Source: Mycobacterium sp. E1747
Lineage (GTDB): Bacteria > Actinomycetota > Actinomycetes > Mycobacteriales > Mycobacteriaceae
DNA: 64,000 bases
Reading direction: 5' to 3'
Assembly: GCF_001667775.1 (NCBI RefSeq)
Contig: NZ_LZJI01000114.1
Location: 1-64,000, forward strand
A program made the position numbers and the translations under genes. Shown piece by piece: positions 41,832-51,617 of the stretch; positions within the stretch are counted from its first letter, which is position 1; each line of letters begins with the position of its first letter. The notes beneath the pieces are model-generated. The model was not told the DNA's origin and ran no database searches. It saw only the letters and a program-made list of their open reading frames with translations.

Positions 41832-42679
41832 GGGAATACCTCCAATGTGCAGCACTTGACCGAACCGCCGCCCTTGAGGAGCTCAGATAGGTCGACGCCG
41901 ACGGGCTCGAAGCCCGCGGCGCGCAGTTGCGCGGCGAATCCGGTTGCCTTGGCGGGCAAGACGACGTGCCGTCCGTCAGACACGACGTTGAGGCCGAGCA
42001 CGAATGCGTCGGCGCTTCCGACGACGATCGCGTCGGGAAACAGCGCATGTAGTCGGTCCTGCGACGCGGCGCTGAACGCCGGCGGGTAGAACGCGACCGT
42101 GTGGTCGTCGAGCACGGCCAGCGCGGTATCGAGATGGTAGAAGCGTGGATCCACCAGTTCGAGCGATACGACGGGGAGGCGGAGTGCCGCGGCGATTTCC
42201 GGGTGCGCGCGCCGGTCGGTGCGAAAGCCGTAGCCCGCCAGGACCGTTCGCCCGACCATCAACAGGTCGCCCTGCCCCTCGTTGATGTGACGGGTGGATA
42301 CCGGCCGGTACCCGATGGATGACATCCAGTCGGCGTAGGCGCGCGATTCACCGGCCCGCTCGGCGAATCGAAACCTCGCGACGACCGCGACGTCACCGGC
42401 GACGAATCCGCCGTTGGCGGCGTACACCATGTCCGGCAGCCCAGGCGCGGCCTCGATCACGTCCACGTGGTGGCCTAGCCGAATATACGTCGCGCGCAAC
42501 GCCTCCCATTGGGCGTGCGCGAGCCCGACGTCGACTGGCGTCGCGGTGTCCATCCACGGGTTGATCGCGTACTCGACGGCGAAGAACGTCGGCGGCGTCA
42601 TCGCGTAGCGGCGGGCGGTCGGCATGCGAGTGTGCGCGGTAGGCGCCGACGCGGGCGCTCCGACGTACTGTTCCATCAT
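41828..42679 (-). CDS. Guanidino-group hydrolase (DDAH/arginine dihydrolase-like)
   Basis: A 283-residue amidinotransferase-superfamily protein (orthologue position Rv2323c). Motifs are GLPDMVYAANGGFV, RHINEGQGDLLMVGRTVLAGYGFRTD, DPRFYHLDTALAVLDD (catalytic His) and the C-terminal nucleophile Cys in GGSVKCCTLEV. Family members hydrolyse dimethylarginine to citrulline or arginine to ornithine. With RocD and RocE downstream, an arginine-to-ornithine-to-glutamate route is the natural reading, but the substrate is inferred. It is first gene of the operon and divergent from the Lrp/AsnC regulator. Two ATGs (42679, 42676) open the frame. Confidence 0.88.
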   Translation of the reverse strand: MMEQYVGAPASAPTAHTRMPTARRYAMTPPTFFAVEYAINPWMDTATPVDVGLAHAQWEALRATYIRLGHHVDVIEAAPGLPDMVYAANGGFVAGDVAVVARFRFAERAGESRAYADWMSSIGYRPVSTRHINEGQGDLLMVGRTVLAGYGFRTDRRAHPEIAAALRLPVVSLELVDPRFYHLDTALAVLDDHTVAFYPPAFSAASQDRLHALFPDAIVVGSADAFVLGLNVVSDGRHVVLPAKATGFAAQLRAAGFEPVGVDLSELLKGGGSVKCCTLEVFP

Positions 42680-42739
42680 AAATCAACGGTATTGGCGGTC
42701 GGCTGCACAATCAAAGGTTAGTTGTTGCGCGTCTATGCA

Positions 42740-42781
42740 CGATTTATTGCGTTAGACTGCTGTTGGCATCGATTTATTGCG
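42740..42781. promoter_or_regulatory. Paired Lrp/AsnC-type operator sites
   Basis: The 12-mer CGATTTATTGCG occurs at 42740-42751 and again at 42770-42781, 30 bp apart (about three helical turns). A partial inverted copy (ATAAATC) overlaps the ddaH start at 42678-42685. A TANNNT -10 candidate (TAGACT, 42753-42758) lies between the copies. Repeats in phase on one DNA face between the divergent regulator and its likely target operon fit Lrp-family binding. Confidence 0.65.
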
Positions 42782-42801
42782 CATACCCGAAATGGAGGGC
42801 G

Positions 42802-43248
42802 ATGGAGCGTCTCGACGAGACCGACGCCCGCATCCTGACCGAACTGACCGAGCATGCGCGGGCCACGTTCGCCGAAATCGGCGAGAAGGTGAATCTTTCT
42901 GCCCCAGCGGTCAAGCGCCGTGTGGACCGGATGCTCGACGCCGGCGTCATCAAAGGCTTCACCACCGTCGTCGACCGCAACGCACTCGGCTGGAACACCG
43001 AGGCCTATGTGCAGGTGTTCTGCCACGGCACGATCGCACCCGATCGGCTGCGCACCGCCTGGGTGGACATCCCGGAAGTGGTCAGCGCCGCGACGGTGAC
43101 CGGCACGTCGGACGCGATTCTGCACGTGCTGGCGCGCGACATGCGTCACCTGGAAGCCGCCCTCGAGCGCATCCGGTCCAGCGCGGACATCGAGCGCAGC
43201 GAAAGCATCGTGGTGTTGTCGAACCTCATCGACCGGATGCGGACCTGA
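42802..43248 (+). CDS. Lrp/AsnC-family transcriptional regulator
   Basis: A 148-residue regulator (orthologue position Rv2324). The N-terminal HTH is LDETDARILTELTEHARATF, AEIGEKVNLSAPAVKRRVDRM. The C-terminal RAM ligand-binding domain runs from about residue 65 (EAYVQVFCHG, VSAATVTGTSDAILHVLARD). The ATG at 42802 has SD GGAGGG. It is divergent from the ddaH-rocD-rocE operon and is the likely regulator of it, with an amino acid such as arginine or ornithine as effector (inference). Confidence 0.92.
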   Translation: MERLDETDARILTELTEHARATFAEIGEKVNLSAPAVKRRVDRMLDAGVIKGFTTVVDRNALGWNTEAYVQVFCHGTIAPDRLRTAWVDIPEVVSAATVTGTSDAILHVLARDMRHLEAALERIRSSADIERSESIVVLSNLIDRMRT

Positions 43249-43639
43249 GAAGCCCTCGCGCTTCGCGCGAGCGTAACGACACTGCGAATTTCCGGTGCAT
43301 TTATCGCAGTGGGGTTACGCTCGTGGCCTCCGCGGCCGAATAGACGCCCCAGCCGTGCCGGCCGAGGTGCGGGATGCCGTCGAGATGCATAGGGCCACGG
43401 TCGATTTCATTCGGGAACCGATTCCGCCCGCACGTGTTCGAGCTGCGTGCGCAGGTGCTTGCGCAGGGTGTGCAGGCCAGGGTCGGCCCAGCGGTTGATC
43501 GCTTCGATCGGGTCCGCGGTGAGATCGTACAGCTCCCACTGGTCGTCCAACGGAGACGTCCGGTATGCCTGTCCCCCCGAGCCCATTGGCCGCCAGGTGC
43601 CCCACCCCCGTTCGGTCCAGGTGCTCGGATCGTCGAAGG
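43249..43639. other. Non-coding stretch holding a sulfatase relic
   Basis: About 390 bases between the AsnC-type gene and the ECF T-component stop. Most is occupied by the decayed sulfatase tail (listed separately). The first ~150 bases show nothing recognisable. Confidence 0.6.
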
Positions 43640-43665
43640 TCAGCGAGTCAGGTGGAATATCGTCT
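43407..43665 (-). pseudogene. C-terminal relic of a sulfatase/arylsulfatase
   Basis: One minus-strand frame without a start reads [59 protein letters not shown] and ends in a stop at 43407-43409. WELYDLTADPIEAxNRW is the characteristic C-terminal region of alkaline-phosphatase-superfamily sulfatases. Only ~85 codons survive and they overlap, in a different frame, the last codons of the ECF T-component gene. No start, active-site Cys/Ser or N-terminal domain is present. Confidence 0.75.
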
Positions 43666-44488
43666 CGATCGCGACCGCGGCACCGCCCACCACCACCGTC
43701 ACCGCGAGCGCCAGCCAGTCGGTCATTCTCGGCCGGGCTGGCGCGGCGGAGAGTTGGCCGATGCCGCCGCGGGCGGTGATCGCATCACCCATCTCGTCGG
43801 CGCGCCGCAACGTCACCACGATGGCGGCGGCGACCAAGTCGATCGAGTTGCCGGCCGTCTGCTTGACCCGGGCCTTGCGCGTCCGTGCCATATGGTTGGG
43901 CCGCAACCGACGAGCGGCGTAGAGCACCTGAAACTCCTCGATCAGCAACGGGAAGGCGCGAAGCGCCAAGGCCAGGGCCACCGCCCACTCGTCAACCGGG
44001 ATCCGCACCAGCTTGAGTGGGCGTCCCAAAACCGCCAGCGCCGGGGCGATTTCGGCGACATTGGTGGTCCAGGACACCATCGCCCCCAGCCCAAGCAGAA
44101 CGAGGGACAACGCGGTGATCCGCAGGAAGTTCAACGCCCCGCCGAGCCCCACGTGGACCCCGGCGATCGACACCATTGGACTGCCGCCGGCCAGCGCGGC
44201 CGTCACGAAACCCAATGCAATGAGGACCCACAGCCAGCGCGGGATGGACGGAAGCGCGCCGCGGGGGATGTGAGCGATCCCGATCGCCGTCATCACCAAC
44301 GCGGCCACCGACCCGATCGTCACCCAACCCGGGTAGAAGGTCAGCAACACCGCAACACCGAACACCACGAGAAGCTTGGTGCCGGCCCACAGACTGTGGA
44401 TCGCGGACCCCCCTGGCACCGGAACCAGCAGCACCACCGGGCGAGCAGTGCGCCGCTCCTTCCGCCCGGGGGACGTGGGCGCGGTCAT
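43640..44488 (-). CDS. ECF transporter T component (CbiQ/EcfT-like)
   Basis: A 282-residue membrane protein (orthologue position Rv2325c). Several TM helices are present ([51 protein letters not shown]; and a C-terminal [18 protein letters not shown]). The cytosolic coupling helices contain the Ala-Arg-Arg motifs [11 protein letters not shown] and [14 protein letters not shown] typical of EcfT. It joins the ATPases to the S component. The ATG overlaps the stop of the upstream ATPase gene by 4 nt. Confidence 0.87.
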   Translation of the reverse strand: MTAPTSPGRKERRTARPVVLLVPVPGGSAIHSLWAGTKLLVVFGVAVLLTFYPGWVTIGSVAALVMTAIGIAHIPRGALPSIPRWLWVLIALGFVTAALAGGSPMVSIAGVHVGLGGALNFLRITALSLVLLGLGAMVSWTTNVAEIAPALAVLGRPLKLVRIPVDEWAVALALALRAFPLLIEEFQVLYAARRLRPNHMARTRKARVKQTAGNSIDLVAAAIVVTLRRADEMGDAITARGGIGQLSAAPARPRMTDWLALAVTVVVGGAAVAIETIFHLTR

Positions 44489-46533
44489 GCCACACCCCCC
44501 GCCGCAGCGGTGGTCGAAACCGTTTGCAGCGCACCGTTCTGCACGTGCAGGGTCCGCGGACAGACGGCTTCCAAACCCACGAAGTCGTGCGAGATGACGA
44601 CCACGGTCAAACCCCGGTGACGGCGCAGATTCGCCAGCACCCGCAGCAGGCCGCGCTGGCTCCCGACGTCGAGCCCGGCCAGCGGCTCGTCGAGGATCAA
44701 CACGCGCGGCGAGCACGCCAGCAGCCCGGCCAGCACCACCCGTCTCATCTGGCCGCCGCTGAGCTGATCGATGCGCCGCTTGCCCATCGTGGGTTCCAGC
44801 CCGACCGCCGCCAGGGCAGCGGTCACCCGGCCTTCGTCGCGGGGCGAAAAGCCCGCCACCGAAGCAACTTCCAGATCAACATGGCTGCGCATCAATTGCA
44901 GCCTGGCGGTCTGAAACGACAACGCGACCGCGCCGACGTGATCCCGGATCGGCTCACCGTCGAGCAAGCAGGCGCCGACCGTGGGAACGGTGAGTCCGGC
45001 CATGATCCACGCCAGCGTCGATTTGCCCGAACCGTTTCCACCGTGAATCAAAATCCCGTCGCCTTGTTCCACGACGAAGTTGATATCGCGCAGCGCGGTT
45101 TTCGCCCACGGTGTCCCGCTGTTGTATTCGTGGCTGACCCCAACGATTTCGAGCACCGGCTTGCTTGGGCCGCGCCTGACCGCGGGGGCGGGCGGCGGGG
45201 CCGGAGCCGTCTCGACCATGCCGGTGTTATCCGGCGAATCACTGAGGTTGATGGTTCGGTCCGCCGACGCGGCCTCGTTGTCGAAATGAGTGATGTGCAC
45301 CAGGGCGGTCCGATGCCGCTTGGGAAGGCCGGACAGCACGTTCAACAGAACCTCACGGCCCCTCTGGTCGACCATGCTGGTGAACTCGTCAGCGATCAGT
45401 AGCGCCGGTTCCCGCGCCAGGGCCGCGGCGAGAGCGAGGCGCTGCAGTTCCCCGCCGGACAGGCCGCCGGTATCGCGCTCGGCGAAGCCCCCAAGACCGA
45501 CTTCGCGCAGCAAATGGTCGACGTCGACCTCGGTCCCCGGGGGCAGCCCCCACACCACATCATCGGCGACGCGGGTTCCCAAGACCTGGCTCTTCGGGTG
45601 CTGCAGGACCAGCGCCGTACCGCCCATCATCCCGAGACCCACCGCACCCGGGCGCTGCACGGTGCCCGACGTCGGGTGCCGGCCCGCCAAGATGAGCGTC
45701 AACGTGGTCTTGCCCGACCCGTTGGCGCCGATGACGGCGACGTGTTCCCCGACCTGGAGTTCCAGGCTGAGCTCCCGCAAGGCATCTTGCTTGGCATTGG
45801 GGTAACGGAACCGCACCTTGTCCAGCCGCACCGGAACGGGCCCGATGGCGGCGTCGGGAGGCTCGTCCGGAGCGTCGAGCTTGTGCACATCCGGAACGTT
45901 GCCCATCCGGTCCAGCAGGCGAGAAAGCGCCCACCAACCGATCCACGACGACACCATGACCCCATAGGTGACGTAGCCGAGCATCAGCCACGGCCAGTAA
46001 TGCAGCCCGAATTCGAAGCACCGCTTCACGTCGGCGCCGAGCCATCGCAGGTTCACCCGGCTCAGGAAGGCGACCACACCGTCCACGTTCGCCGACATCA
46101 CCTCAAAGATCAGATGCCGCAACCGATTCAGCACTGACAACGCACCCACGGTCGCGCCGCCGACGGCCACCCCGGCGATCAGGGACGAGACGAGCACGGT
46201 GGGCGTGCCCCTGCCCCTGCGCTTGACTAAACCGGTCAGGCCGCCGATGTAGGCGCAGTTGAGGACCGTCAGGAAGCCGCCGACTCCGGAGATGAGGAAG
46301 GCGATCATTCCGGCGGCAAACGTCGCGGCCAGCAGCACACGCAGCCGGTAACGGTACGACAGCAGCCCCATCGGCACCGTGCCCAGCAGCGCCAACCCTT
46401 GGGCGAACGGGATGACACCGGCGATGATCGCGATCACGGCGCAAAGCGCCCCCATGACCGAGGCCTGTGCCAATTCGGCCGGATGTAAAGGTCCGCCCCG
46501 ACGGCGCGCACGGACGGGGCGGCGGACATTCAC
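44485..46533 (-). CDS. ECF transporter: membrane S-like domain fused to two ABC ATPases
   Basis: A 682-residue fusion (orthologue position Rv2326c). Residues ~15-215 are a multi-TM domain ([20 protein letters not shown]..., [20 protein letters not shown]) resembling a substrate-capture S component. Two ATPase domains follow. The first has Walker [10 protein letters not shown], signature [11 protein letters not shown] and Walker [10 protein letters not shown]. The second has [20 protein letters not shown] and [12 protein letters not shown]. With the T component it makes a complete ECF importer in two genes. The vitamin or metal substrate is unknown. Confidence 0.9.
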   Translation of the reverse strand: MNVRRPVRARRRGGPLHPAELAQASVMGALCAVIAIIAGVIPFAQGLALLGTVPMGLLSYRYRLRVLLAATFAAGMIAFLISGVGGFLTVLNCAYIGGLTGLVKRRGRGTPTVLVSSLIAGVAVGGATVGALSVLNRLRHLIFEVMSANVDGVVAFLSRVNLRWLGADVKRCFEFGLHYWPWLMLGYVTYGVMVSSWIGWWALSRLLDRMGNVPDVHKLDAPDEPPDAAIGPVPVRLDKVRFRYPNAKQDALRELSLELQVGEHVAVIGANGSGKTTLTLILAGRHPTSGTVQRPGAVGLGMMGGTALVLQHPKSQVLGTRVADDVVWGLPPGTEVDVDHLLREVGLGGFAERDTGGLSGGELQRLALAAALAREPALLIADEFTSMVDQRGREVLLNVLSGLPKRHRTALVHITHFDNEAASADRTINLSDSPDNTGMVETAPAPPPAPAVRRGPSKPVLEIVGVSHEYNSGTPWAKTALRDINFVVEQGDGILIHGGNGSGKSTLAWIMAGLTVPTVGACLLDGEPIRDHVGAVALSFQTARLQLMRSHVDLEVASVAGFSPRDEGRVTAALAAVGLEPTMGKRRIDQLSGGQMRRVVLAGLLACSPRVLILDEPLAGLDVGSQRGLLRVLANLRRHRGLTVVVISHDFVGLEAVCPRTLHVQNGALQTVSTTAAAGGVA

Positions 46534-46622
46534 CTCACCGATTCTGCCAGCCCGCGGCCCTAACTCGGCTCGTCACACACGACACTCCCGCTCCGATCCG
46601 ACCGGCCGCCACTCGTCTCGCT

Positions 46623-46633
46623 TAGCAAAGCTA
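46623..46633. promoter_or_regulatory. Short palindrome upstream of MarR gene
   Basis: TAGCAAAGCTA, perfectly symmetric around A, 15 bp before the MarR start and followed by a CTATGGAA direct repeat. This is a plausible autoregulatory site; the evidence is weak. Confidence 0.35.
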
Positions 46634-46648
46634 TGGAACTATGGAAAC

Positions 46649-47122
46649 ATGGACAGAGTTGTCGAGACCGCAAACATCGGGGCCCAGCAGCTGGGAGCGG
46701 ATCTGCTCGCCGTGGTGGCGCGGCTCAACCGGCTGGCCACCCAGCGCATCCAGATGCCGCTGCCGGCGGCGCAGGCCAGGTTGCTCGCCAGCATCGAAGC
46801 CCACGGTGAAGCCCGGATCGGCGACCTCGCGGCTGTCGATCACTGCTCACAGCCGACCATGACGACGCAGGTGCGCCGGCTGGAGGACGCCGGCCTGGTC
46901 ACCCGCAACGTCGACCCGGGGGATGCGCGCGCCGTCCGGATCCGCATCACCCCCCAGGGCAAGCGCACGCTCAACGCGGTTCGCGCCGACCGCGCCGCCG
47001 CGATCGAACCGCAACTGGCGTTGCTTGAGCCGGGCGACCGCCAGGTGCTGACCGCCGCCGTCGAGGTCCTACGCCGGCTTCTCGACAATGCGTCGCTGGC
47101 GGGGCGGCGCAACGCGCTGTGA
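46649..47122 (+). CDS. MarR-family transcriptional regulator
   Basis: A 157-residue MarR-type winged-helix regulator (orthologue position Rv2327). Recognisable parts are LPAAQARLLASIEAHGEARIGDLA, the recognition helix CSQPTMTTQVRRLEDAGLV and the wing RNVDPGDARAVRIRITPQG. The ATG at 46649 gives the conserved start MDRVVETANIGAQQLGADLL. The frame open from 46379 is a shadow of the divergent ECF gene. The ligand is unknown, and the neighbouring FHA-ABC gene 71 bp downstream is a possible target. Confidence 0.93.
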   Translation: MDRVVETANIGAQQLGADLLAVVARLNRLATQRIQMPLPAAQARLLASIEAHGEARIGDLAAVDHCSQPTMTTQVRRLEDAGLVTRNVDPGDARAVRIRITPQGKRTLNAVRADRAAAIEPQLALLEPGDRQVLTAAVEVLRRLLDNASLAGRRNAL

Positions 47123-47193
47123 CGGGCGACCCACGTGGATGGACGAGGGTTGGCGGGTAGACACTAGGTCGATCTGACCGGTGTTGAGGAAAG

Positions 47194-49557
47194 GTGGCGG
47201 CCATGCGGCCCGAGGCTTCCGGTTTCAGAGCCTCCCCGTTGACCGTGTGGGTCGGGTCGGCGCGATTCGACTTCTCACCCGGCCGCGACGTGATCGTCGG
47301 CTACGGCCCGGGCAGCGACATCGCCCTCGAACGCCTCGGAACTCCCACCGCACCTCCCCCGGCGCCCCGCCCCGAAGTGGTGCTGCGATTCGCGGGCACC
47401 CACTGGGTGGCGATCGACCTGAGCCACAACGGCATCTTCGTCGACGGCGCACGGGCTTCGACGGTCACCATCCGCAGTGGTCACGCGATCAGCATCGGTG
47501 ACCCACAGCGCGGCCCCCGGCTGGTTTTCGAAATCGCTCACCCGGCCGGGCCGCCCCGGCCCGGGCCGGCTCGACCGCCCGCCTACCCGCCGCGGCAAGT
47601 CCCGCCGCCTCCTCCCATCCCGCCGCAACCCACCGCCCCGACTGAGCGCGAGACCCAGCGCATGCAGGTACTGCCGCCGCAGCCGACGGCGGCCGAACAT
47701 GCCGATCATGCACAGCCGGCTCCACCCGCCCAACCGGTCCCGGCGGCGGATGCACAGGTCAAGGGTCCGGGTCTCATCGAACGGATGATCACCTCGAAAT
47801 TCCGCGTCCCGCGTCCGGCCGTCGACGCGACGGACGCCGGAGACTCCACCTATCGATTGCCGCTCAAGGCCGAGGCCCGCACCCTCGGGATGACCGCATA
47901 CCAACTGAGACTGACCGTCGACGGGCGCGACGCTTTGTCGGGCATCTCGTTCTCGGCGCGTCCGGGCATCTTCACCGCCGTCGTCGGGCCGTCGGCCACC
48001 CGCAACTCCGCCCTGCTCGGTCTGCTCGCCGGGACGGGGCAACCCAGCTCCGGACGCGTCACCGTCGACGGCCACGACGTGCATGCGGAGCCGGCGTCCA
48101 TGCGCACCCGCATCGGCATCGTCTCGGCCCAGGACCGCTTGCACCGGCAGCTCAGCGTCGAAAGGGCGTTGCGGTACGCCGCCGAACTGCGCCTCCCGCA
48201 AGACGTTTCACGAGACCAACGCGACAGGGTGATCAGTCAAGTCCTCGAGGAACTGAATCTCTCGGAGCACCGGTCCACACGGATCGGCAAGCTTTCACCC
48301 GAGGTGCGACGGTGCGCCGCGCTCGCCGTCGAGCTCCTCACCAGGCCGACGCTGCTCGTCGTCGACGAGCCCACCGCCGGCCTGGATGCCCAGCAACAAC
48401 GTCACGTCATGACGATGCTGCGGCGCCAGGCCGACATCGGCTGCGCGGTGGTGGTGGCCATGTCATCGCAGACGTCGTTGACGAACCTCGACCTGTGCGA
48501 CCAGGTGTTGGTGTTGACCTCAGCCGGCGCGACGGCGTTCATGGGGCCGCCCGCGCGAGTGGAATCCGCGCTGGGCAGCGCCGACTGGTCGCAAGTGCTG
48601 GAACGGGTGAGCGCCGATCCCGACGGAACCCACCGCGCGTTTCGCGCCCAACCGCCGGCGGCTCGCACGCCGCCCGAGATCGCCCCACCGGCGCCGCCGC
48701 CCCCCGAAGCCCCGCGGGGACGGCAGGTCCGGTTGCTGGCTCGCCGCGACGTCCGGCTGCTCCTCGCCGACCGCCTCTACGTCGTGTTCCTGGTGCTGCT
48801 GCCGTTCGTGCTGGCGGGGCTGGCGCTGCTGATTCCGGGAGATTCGGGGCTGACCCGGCCCCATGCCGGCGACGCCCACCCCCACGAAGCCATCGAGATC
48901 CTGGCCGCACTCAACATCGCCGCGGTGATCATCGGCACCGCGCTGACGATCCGCGCCGTGGTGCGCGAGCATCGCATCTTCCGCCGCGAGCAGGCGCTCG
49001 GGCTGTCTACCGTGGCCTATCTGGCCGCCAAAATCCTGGTGTTCAGCCTCGCCGCGATGATCCTGACGGCGATTGTGTTCGCCATCGTCATCGCCGACAA
49101 GGGCGAACCGGCGGGTCGCGCCGCCCTGTTGCACAACGCCACCGTCGAGCTCTATGTGAGCGTGGCCGCGACGGCCATCGTGTCCGCGGTGGTCGGACTT
49201 GCCGTGTCGAGCCTGGGCAAGTCGCTGGGAGAAGTCCTGCCGCTGCTGCTGCCGGTGATCCTGGCCTCGGCGCTGTTCAACGGAAGCCTCGTTCAGCTGG
49301 TGAGCAAGTGGGGCTTGCAACAGCTCTCCTGGCTGGTGCCCGCCCGCTGGGGCTTCGCCGCGTCGGCGTCCACGGCCAACCTGCGCCGGGTCGACCCCTT
49401 GGCCGCCGACTGCCTGACGTGGACCCACTACAGCGGCTGGTGGCTGTTCGACATGACGATGCTGGTCTTGCTCGGCGTCGCGGCGGCCGGCCTCACCCTC
49501 TACCGGCTGCGGCCCGGCAGCGCCAGACCCCGAGGTCAGCGCAATAAGAGGGGCTGA
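47194..49557 (+). CDS. FHA-like/ABC-2 type transporter fusion with degenerate Walker A
   Basis: A 787-residue protein built like Rv1747. Residues ~15-115 are an FHA-like domain (weak: VIVGYGPGSDIALE, SHNGIFVDGARASTVTIRSGH), then a long Pro-rich linker (~120-190). An ABC ATPase domain (~225-460) and a six-TM ABC-2 permease (~525-775: LYVVFLVLLPFVLAGLALLI and others) follow. Walker B LLVVDEPTAGLD is intact. Walker A reads GPSATRNSALLGLL with no GK(S/T), and the signature reads KLSPEVRRCAAL instead of LSGGQ. ATP hydrolysis by this domain is therefore doubtful. The start is GTG 47194 or ATG 47203 (SD AGGAAAGG suits the latter). Confidence 0.88.
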   Translation: MAAMRPEASGFRASPLTVWVGSARFDFSPGRDVIVGYGPGSDIALERLGTPTAPPPAPRPEVVLRFAGTHWVAIDLSHNGIFVDGARASTVTIRSGHAISIGDPQRGPRLVFEIAHPAGPPRPGPARPPAYPPRQVPPPPPIPPQPTAPTERETQRMQVLPPQPTAAEHADHAQPAPPAQPVPAADAQVKGPGLIERMITSKFRVPRPAVDATDAGDSTYRLPLKAEARTLGMTAYQLRLTVDGRDALSGISFSARPGIFTAVVGPSATRNSALLGLLAGTGQPSSGRVTVDGHDVHAEPASMRTRIGIVSAQDRLHRQLSVERALRYAAELRLPQDVSRDQRDRVISQVLEELNLSEHRSTRIGKLSPEVRRCAALAVELLTRPTLLVVDEPTAGLDAQQQRHVMTMLRRQADIGCAVVVAMSSQTSLTNLDLCDQVLVLTSAGATAFMGPPARVESALGSADWSQVLERVSADPDGTHRAFRAQPPAARTPPEIAPPAPPPPEAPRGRQVRLLARRDVRLLLADRLYVVFLVLLPFVLAGLALLIPGDSGLTRPHAGDAHPHEAIEILAALNIAAVIIGTALTIRAVVREHRIFRREQALGLSTVAYLAAKILVFSLAAMILTAIVFAIVIADKGEPAGRAALLHNATVELYVSVAATAIVSAVVGLAVSSLGKSLGEVLPLLLPVILASALFNGSLVQLVSKWGLQQLSWLVPARWGFAASASTANLRRVDPLAADCLTWTHYSGWWLFDMTMLVLLGVAAAGLTLYRLRPGSARPRGQRNKRG

Positions 49558-49634
49558 CTCGGTCGCTGACCAGCACCGCCGATTGGGATCGGGTTGTTAT
49601 ACCGGCGGCTTGAACCGCGAGATACGGTCGGGTT

Positions 49635-51587
49635 ATGGCGCCAGAGACCACCACCATTGCCGACCAGCTGCGCAACGCCCTCGACGGGCGGTGGCGCGAC
49701 ACGAGGAACCAGCTGCGGTCCACCATGAGCGAGGACCTCTTCCGGCCGCACTACACCCCTAACACCGTGATCGCGCGCACCAAGGTGGCCGAGCAGATGA
49801 GGATCATGGCAGCTTTCGGTGCCGCCGCCGACAACTTCCGCAAGGAGCACGGTGGCACCGGCGACATCGGCGCCGCGATCACGATGATCGAGATGCTCGC
49901 CATGTCGGATCTGTCGCTGATGGTGAAGGCCGGCGTCCAGTGGGGGCTGTTCGGCGGTGCGGTCGAAAATCTGGGTACCGAGCGCCACCACGAGGCGTAC
50001 GTGAAGAAAATCATCAGCCTCGAATTGCGGGGCTGCTTCGCGATGACCGAGACCGGACACGGCAGCGACGTTCAGTCGCTGGAGACCACCGCCACCTACG
50101 ACCCGGCCACCGAGGAGTTCATCATCGACTCCCCCACGCCGACGGCGCGCAAGGACTACATCGGCGGTGCGGCCGAAACGGCCACCATGGCAGCGGTATT
50201 CGCCCAATTGATCACGACCGAGGACGGCGAACCGGTCAACCACGGCGTGCACTGCCTGCTAGTGCCGATCCGCGACGCCGACGGCAACGACCTGCCCGGC
50301 GTGACCACGTCGGACTGCGAGTACAAGGGCGGCCTCCCTGGTGTCGACAACGGCCGTATCGTGTTCGACCACGTCCGGGTCCCGCGGGTGAACCTGCTCA
50401 ACAAGTACGGCGACGTGGCGCCGGACGGTACCTACAGCTCGCCGATCGAGAACACCAACCGCCGGTTCTTCACCATGCTGGGCACATTGGTGCGCGGGCG
50501 GATCACGGTGGGCGGCAGCGCCGGGGCCGCCGCCCGCGTCGCGCTGGACATCGCGACGCGGTATGCGTTGCAGCGCAAGCAGTTCAGCGCGCCCAATGAC
50601 GAGTCCGAGGTGCTGATCATGGACTACCTGGTGCACCAGCGCCGGCTGTTCCCTTTGATCGCAAAGTCATACGCATTGCAGTTCGCTCAGAACGAGCTGG
50701 TCGGCAAGTGCCACGACATCCAGACCGCGGACGCGGTGGACGCCGACGAGCAGCGCGAATTGGAGGCGCGTGCCGCCGGGCTGAAGGCGGCCAACACCTG
50801 GCACGCGTCGCGGGCGATTCAGGAGGCGCGCGAGGCCTGCGGCGGCGCGGGTTACATGGCCGAGAACCGGCTGGTCGCGCTGCGTGGCGACACCGACGTG
50901 TTCACCACGTTCGAGGGCGACAACCACGTGCTGACGCAGCTGGTGGCCAAGGAGTTGCTGACGGCCTACGCCGACGACATCCGCAGCATGAGCCCGGTCG
51001 AGTGGGTGCGTTTCGCCGCCAACACCGTCGGCGAGCGGGTCGTCAAAAGGACAGCGGCAGAGACGATTATTCAAACGATCGTGGATGCCCGCCAGGACAG
51101 TGAGGAAGAGGGCAGCCTTTTCAACCGCGGCACGCAGATCAAGATGTTCGAGGACCGCGAGGAATATCTGTTGGCGTCCGTGGCCCGTCGGTTGCAGGCC
51201 AAATCCAAGGAGACGTCGGAGTTCGACGCGTTCAACGCGGTGCAGGACCACGTATTACACGCGGCGTCCGCGCACATCGACCGGGTGGTGCTCGAGGCGT
51301 TCGTTGCCGGAATCGACGCCTGCCCGCACGAGGAGACGCGCGAACTGCTCGGCTGCCTCTGCGATCTGTACGCGCTTTCGGTCATCGAGGACGACAAGGC
51401 GTGGTACATCGAGCATCGGTACCTGTCCACCGAGCGGGCCAAGGCAGTCACGCGTGGCATCAACGATCGGTGTCGCGTGCTGCGACCGCACGCTGAGACA
51501 CTCGTCGACGGTTTCGGGATACCCGAACAGCTGCGCTACGCCGAGATGCTGCACCCAGAGAACCTGACCGACGCCGTCGTGAACTGA
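49635..51587 (+). CDS. Acyl-CoA dehydrogenase / acyl-CoA oxidase-like protein
   Basis: A 650-residue flavoprotein, longer than standard 380-400-residue FadE proteins and resembling acyl-CoA oxidases in layout. CFAMTETGHGSDVQSLETTA is the FAD-binding motif. YIGGAAETATMAAVFAQL and GRITVGGSAGAAARVALDIA follow. The C-terminal catalytic-base region is ACGGAGYMAENRLV, DTDVFTTFEGDNHVLTQLVA (Glu at FEGDN). A helical ~170-residue tail ends in AEMLHPENLTDAVVN. It acts in fatty acyl-CoA beta-oxidation; chain length is not deducible. It begins about 75 bp after the FHA-ABC gene on the same strand. Confidence 0.88.
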   Translation: MAPETTTIADQLRNALDGRWRDTRNQLRSTMSEDLFRPHYTPNTVIARTKVAEQMRIMAAFGAAADNFRKEHGGTGDIGAAITMIEMLAMSDLSLMVKAGVQWGLFGGAVENLGTERHHEAYVKKIISLELRGCFAMTETGHGSDVQSLETTATYDPATEEFIIDSPTPTARKDYIGGAAETATMAAVFAQLITTEDGEPVNHGVHCLLVPIRDADGNDLPGVTTSDCEYKGGLPGVDNGRIVFDHVRVPRVNLLNKYGDVAPDGTYSSPIENTNRRFFTMLGTLVRGRITVGGSAGAAARVALDIATRYALQRKQFSAPNDESEVLIMDYLVHQRRLFPLIAKSYALQFAQNELVGKCHDIQTADAVDADEQRELEARAAGLKAANTWHASRAIQEAREACGGAGYMAENRLVALRGDTDVFTTFEGDNHVLTQLVAKELLTAYADDIRSMSPVEWVRFAANTVGERVVKRTAAETIIQTIVDARQDSEEEGSLFNRGTQIKMFEDREEYLLASVARRLQAKSKETSEFDAFNAVQDHVLHAASAHIDRVVLEAFVAGIDACPHEETRELLGCLCDLYALSVIEDDKAWYIEHRYLSTERAKAVTRGINDRCRVLRPHAETLVDGFGIPEQLRYAEMLHPENLTDAVVN

Positions 51588-51617
51588 CGCGCAGCGCGCT
51601 CACGTTGGGCTACAACG

